A model generated the notes under the pieces. The model ran no database searches, had not been told where the DNA came from, and was given only the letters and a program-made list of their open reading frames with translations. A program made the position numbers and the translations under genes. Positions 6,628 through 7,941 of a stretch of 7,941 bases of DNA are shown piece by piece. The DNA is from Oscillospiraceae bacterium (GTDB lineage Bacteria > Bacillota > Clostridia > Oscillospirales > Oscillospiraceae). Every line of letters begins with the position of its first letter. Positions within the stretch are counted from its first letter, which is position 1. The stretch is from contig CACXCV010000060.1 of the NCBI GenBank assembly GCA_902766215.1, positions 1-7,941 of the forward strand. Direction: 5' to 3'.

Positions 6628-7788
6628 TCACAGCGCGGCCTTCAGCTCGTCCACGCGGTTCAGGCGCTCCCAGGGGAGATCGAGATCCGTGCGGCCAAAG
6701 TGGCCATAGGCGGCGGTGGCGCGGTAGATGGGGCGGCGCAGGTCGAGATAGCGGATGATGGCCGCCGGGCGGAGGTCAAAGCAGCGGCTGACCAGGGCCG
6801 CCAGCTGCTCGTCGGAGACAATGCCGGTGCCATAGCTGTCCACCAGCACCGACACGGGGTGCGCCACGCCGATGGCATAGGCCAGCTCGATCTGGCACTT
6901 GCGGCACAGGCCGGCAGCCACCAGGTTTTTGGCAATGTGGCGGGCCATATAGGCCGCGCTGCGGTCCACCTTGGTGGGGTCCTTGCCGGAAAAGCATCCG
7001 CCGCCGTGGCAAGCATAGCCGCCGTAGGTATCCACGATGATCTTCCGTCCCGTCAGGCCGGAGTCCCCCATGGGGCCGCCCACCACAAAGCGGCCGGTCG
7101 GGTTGACATAATACTTTGTCTCTTCATCCAACAGCTTTGCCGGAAGGGTCGCCTGGATGACCTTCTCCACAATCTCCTGCCGGAGGGTCTCGATGTCGAT
7201 GTCCGGGCTGTGCTGGGTGGAGACCACCACGGTGTCGATGCGCTCCACGGCCCCGTCCTCGCCATACTGAACGGACACCTGGCTCTTTCCATCGGGCCGC
7301 AGCCAGGGAAGGGTCCCGTTTTTCCGCAGCTCTGTGAGCTTGTGGGCCAGCTGATGGGCATAGGAGATGGGAGCGGGCATCAGCTCCGGCGTCTCGTCGC
7401 AGGCATAGCCGAACATCATGCCCTGATCTCCGGCACCGGTGTCGCTGTCGTCGTCAAAGGCATGGTCCACGCCCATGGCGATGTCCGGGCTCTGGCCGTC
7501 GATGGCGGTCATCACCGAGCAGGTGTTGCCGTTGAAGCCGAACTCCGGCCGGTCGTAGCCGATGCGGCAGATCACTTCCCGGGCGATGGCGGGAATGTCC
7601 ACATAGCAGGACGTGGAGATCTCACCCATGACGAACACCATGCCCGTGGTGGTGATGGTCTCGCAGGCCACCCGGGCCTGGGGGTCTTTTTCCAGAATTG
7701 CGTCCAGAACGCCGTCAGAAATCTGATCACAGATTTTATCGGGATGCCCTTCTGTTACGGACTCGGAGGTAAAGATTCGTTTTGCCAT
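6628..7788 (-). CDS. metK: S-adenosylmethionine synthetase (methionine adenosyltransferase)
   Basis: The enzyme makes S-adenosylmethionine from methionine and ATP in the cytoplasm and is normally a homotetramer using Mg2+ and K+. The 386 residues match the usual family length of about 380-400. Seen: GHPDK with H15 near the N-terminus, the hexapeptide GAGDQG (118-123), the phosphate-binding loop H261-GGG-C-FSGKD (to 270) continuing into PTKVDRSAAY, and DSYGTG (317-322). The loop has C265 where many family members have alanine (GGGAFSGKD), a mild deviation. The ATG at 7788 follows GAGGAA (7796-7801) by 7 bases. Upstream lie a SAM-I riboswitch and attenuator, so expression should fall when SAM is plentiful; downstream is its own terminator. 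Identification is secure. Confidence 0.99.
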   Translation of the reverse strand: MAKRIFTSESVTEGHPDKICDQISDGVLDAILEKDPQARVACETITTTGMVFVMGEISTSCYVDIPAIAREVICRIGYDRPEFGFNGNTCSVMTAIDGQSPDIAMGVDHAFDDDSDTGAGDQGMMFGYACDETPELMPAPISYAHQLAHKLTELRKNGTLPWLRPDGKSQVSVQYGEDGAVERIDTVVVSTQHSPDIDIETLRQEIVEKVIQATLPAKLLDEETKYYVNPTGRFVVGGPMGDSGLTGRKIIVDTYGGYACHGGGCFSGKDPTKVDRSAAYMARHIAKNLVAAGLCRKCQIELAYAIGVAHPVSVLVDSYGTGIVSDEQLAALVSRCFDLRPAAIIRYLDLRRPIYRATAAYGHFGRTDLDLPWERLNRVDELKAAL

Positions 7789-7836
7789 TCATTTATTCCT
7801 CATTTCTTGGGTATTCCTTGAATATGCCTTCCGCGC

Positions 7837-7864
7837 AAAAAAAGCGCCCCGCGGCAGCGGAGCG
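7837..7864 (-). terminator. Attenuator hairpin of the metK SAM riboswitch
   Basis: On the minus strand CGCTCCGC and GCGGGGCG pair over 8 positions (one G-U) around a TGCC loop and are followed by seven T residues (7843-7837). It lies between the riboswitch aptamer and the metK ribosome site, the expected place for transcriptional attenuation. A GGCAG segment at the end of the aptamer (7881-7877) could pair with CTGCC in the hairpin as part of an antiterminator, but only five pairs are visible. Confidence 0.9.
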
Positions 7865-7869
7865 TCTTA

Positions 7870-7941
7870 GCATAGTCTGCCTCATCTTTCGATTTGCACC
7901 GCCGGATTTGGCACCTTACTTTCGCAGGTTGCCGGGCTTCA
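7870..7941 (-). promoter_or_regulatory. SAM-I (S-box) riboswitch, 3' half, cut by window edge
   Basis: Minus-strand sequence matches the conserved 3' half of the S-box aptamer: CCCGGCAACC (7936-7927), a short P4 stem with a GAAA loop, AAGGTGCCAAATCC (7917-7904), and GAAAGATGAGG (7890-7880), the start of the 3' strand of P1. The 5' half, with the partner strand of P1 and the kink-turn, lies beyond the window. SAM binding stabilises P1 and lets the downstream terminator form, switching metK off. The position in front of metK is the classical arrangement in Bacillota. Confidence 0.95.

Noticed and set aside
6535..7821. A 428-codon plus-strand frame over metK
   Set aside because: Antisense register of metK. 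It also runs through the metK terminator, and metK itself is certain.

Overview
The window is a compact, GC-rich stretch of a bacterial chromosome. Six protein genes fill almost all of it. An S-box (SAM-I) riboswitch in front of metK, purine-rich Shine-Dalgarno sites and extended -10 promoters point to a Bacillota/Clostridia-type organism. High GC together with a GH3 glycosidase and carbohydrate-esterase-like genes fits a plant-fibre-using gut member of the Oscillospirales, but that placement is inference. I see no mobile element, CRISPR array, tRNA or rRNA.

Left part (1-2961): a partial serine hydrolase of the beta-lactamase/EstB fold runs leftward off the edge. Diverging from it are two tandem, paralogous alpha/beta-hydrolase esterases separated by 2 bases. 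The 133-base gap between the two transcription units holds two fully overlapping, oppositely directed promoters placed symmetrically around base 1219. A strong hairpin (2924-2961) closes the esterase operon and probably also the converging operon from the right.

Middle (3012-6490): a leftward operon with a near-consensus promoter encodes an 856-residue GH3 beta-glycosidase (xylosidase-like motifs, C-terminal Ig-like domain). Its TAA stop is followed directly by the ATG of an unfamiliar 266-residue protein that joins a beta-rich, propeller-like N-terminus to a C-terminal rhodanese domain.

Right part (6569-7941): metK (SAM synthetase), leftward, with its own terminator after it and, before it, the 3' half of a SAM-I riboswitch plus its attenuator hairpin. 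The riboswitch is cut by the window edge.

Functional reading: none of the hydrolases shows a signal peptide. The simplest picture is cytoplasmic trimming of imported, acylated oligosaccharides: esterases remove acyl groups and the GH3 enzyme releases sugars from the non-reducing end. This is inferred from context. metK is a separately controlled housekeeping gene. The least explained element is the propeller/rhodanese protein coupled to the GH3 gene.
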